DNA of 5,636 nucleotides from an uncultured archaeon (GTDB lineage Archaea; Thermoproteota; Nitrososphaeria; Nitrososphaerales; CALBXV01), in the NCBI GenBank assembly GCA_937890045.1, contig CALBXV010000558.1:1-5636 (forward strand). The letters run 5' to 3'. Under the pieces are notes generated by a model. The model was not told where the DNA came from and did no database searches. It saw only the letters and a program-made list of their open reading frames with translations. Position 1 is the first letter of the stretch. The number at the start of each line of letters is the position of its first letter. The position numbers were made by a program, and so were the translations under genes. Below are positions 5,169 to 5,636 of this stretch, piece after piece.

Positions 5169-5636
5169 TATACAAACAATTCCTGCTTTAGTTGTAGCAG
5201 GTGAAGTTAATGCTGGTCCACCTCTAGGTCCTACTTTAGGTCCGCTGGGTGTAAATATAATGTCTATTGTTGATGCTATTAATGAAAAAACTAAAGACTA
5301 TAAGGGCATGCGTGTCCCAGTTAAAATACATGTTAATACTGATAATAAAGAATTTGAGATAGAAGTAGGTTTACCTACAACTTCCGCCTTAATTTCTAAA
5401 GAATTGGGTGTAAGTAAAGGATCAGGTAAACCAAATGAAGAAATTATTGGAAATTTAACTTTAGATCAATTATTACAAATATCTAAGTCAAAAATTGATT
5501 CGTCATATGCTACTACTCTTAAATCTGTCGCAAAAGAGGTTATAGGTTCATGTGTAAGTATGGGTGTAAAAATCGAAGGTCTTAGTGCTAAAGATGCTAT
5601 TAAAAAAGTTGATAGCGGTGATTGGGATGATAAGTT
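5161..5636 (+). CDS. rpl11: Large ribosomal subunit protein uL11 (3' end missing)
   Basis: Ribosomal protein L11 binds the GTPase-centre region of 23S rRNA at the base of the stalk and helps elongation factor GTP hydrolysis. The window holds 158 codons; archaeal L11 is about 160 residues, so only a few C-terminal codons are probably missing. The N-terminal domain has the proline-rich loop VNAGPPLGPTLGPLGVNI (16-33), the archaeal version of the bacterial PSPPVGPALG segment, and the C-terminal RNA-binding domain contains GLPTTSALISKELGVSKGSG (70-89) and a late AKEVIGSCVSMGVKIEG segment. The ATG overlaps the end of spt5 by 8 bases in another frame, with a GAGG site 6 bases upstream. In archaea this gene is normally followed by L1, L10 and L12 genes; those would lie outside the window. 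Confidence 0.96.
   Translation, partial: MDNIQTIPALVVAGEVNAGPPLGPTLGPLGVNIMSIVDAINEKTKDYKGMRVPVKIHVNTDNKEFEIEVGLPTTSALISKELGVSKGSGKPNEEIIGNLTLDQLLQISKSKIDSSYATTLKSVAKEVIGSCVSMGVKIEGLSAKDAIKKVDSGDWDDK

Noticed and set aside
4847..5179. 110-residue minus-strand open frame opposite spt5 and the start of rpl11
   Set aside because: The opposite strand encodes the KOW domain and the Ser/Glu-rich tail; the serine-rich antisense product mirrors that composition and has no recognisable domain.
1..5636. Mobile elements, CRISPR arrays, long direct repeats, tRNA or rRNA genes
   Set aside because: No regularly spaced repeats, transposase-like proteins or tRNA signatures were seen on reading; nearly all of the window is explained by nine conserved genes.

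Overview
This window is an ordinary but compact piece of an archaeal chromosome, very rich in A and T (about 70% by eye). The archaeal assignment rests on alpha-type prefoldin next to FtsY, a GEK1/DTD2-type D-aminoacyl-tRNA deacylase, a one-helix SecE, an Spt5-type NusG and an archaeal L11. The protein sequences resemble Nitrososphaerota (Thaumarchaeota), possibly a marine AT-rich lineage. That narrower placement is an inference from remembered family sequences, not a search result.

Layout, left to right. (1) The 3' part of a complex I antiporter-like subunit (NuoN type) enters from the left edge. (2) A promoter leads into a two-gene cluster, pfdA and ftsY, which handles nascent proteins: a holdase chaperone and the SRP receptor. 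(3) A separate promoter drives argF (ornithine carbamoyltransferase). (4) argF converges, with a 6-base gap between stops, on a two-gene minus-strand operon: dtdA (tRNA proofreading) followed by a small MGMT-fold alkyltransferase. (5) A back-to-back promoter region separates dtdA from the plus-strand secE - spt5 - rpl11 cluster, the conserved archaeal secretion / transcription elongation / ribosome cluster. rpl11 runs off the right edge a few codons before its expected end.

The small secE gene (58 aa, TTG start) fills most of the apparent gap before spt5. Start codons are mostly ATG, but secE and spt5 both appear to use TTG. TATA-like boxes lie about 29-35 bases upstream of the pfdA, argF and dtdA start codons, implying nearly leaderless mRNAs, while genes inside clusters (ftsY, spt5, rpl11) have short purine-rich Shine-Dalgarno-like sites.

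I found no mobile element, CRISPR array, RNA gene or clearly new system. The points most worth a second look are the mirrored divergent promoter before dtdA/secE, the serine/glutamate-rich tail on Spt5, the pairing of two alkyl/aldehyde damage-removal genes in one operon, and an inverted repeat around the argF TATA box.
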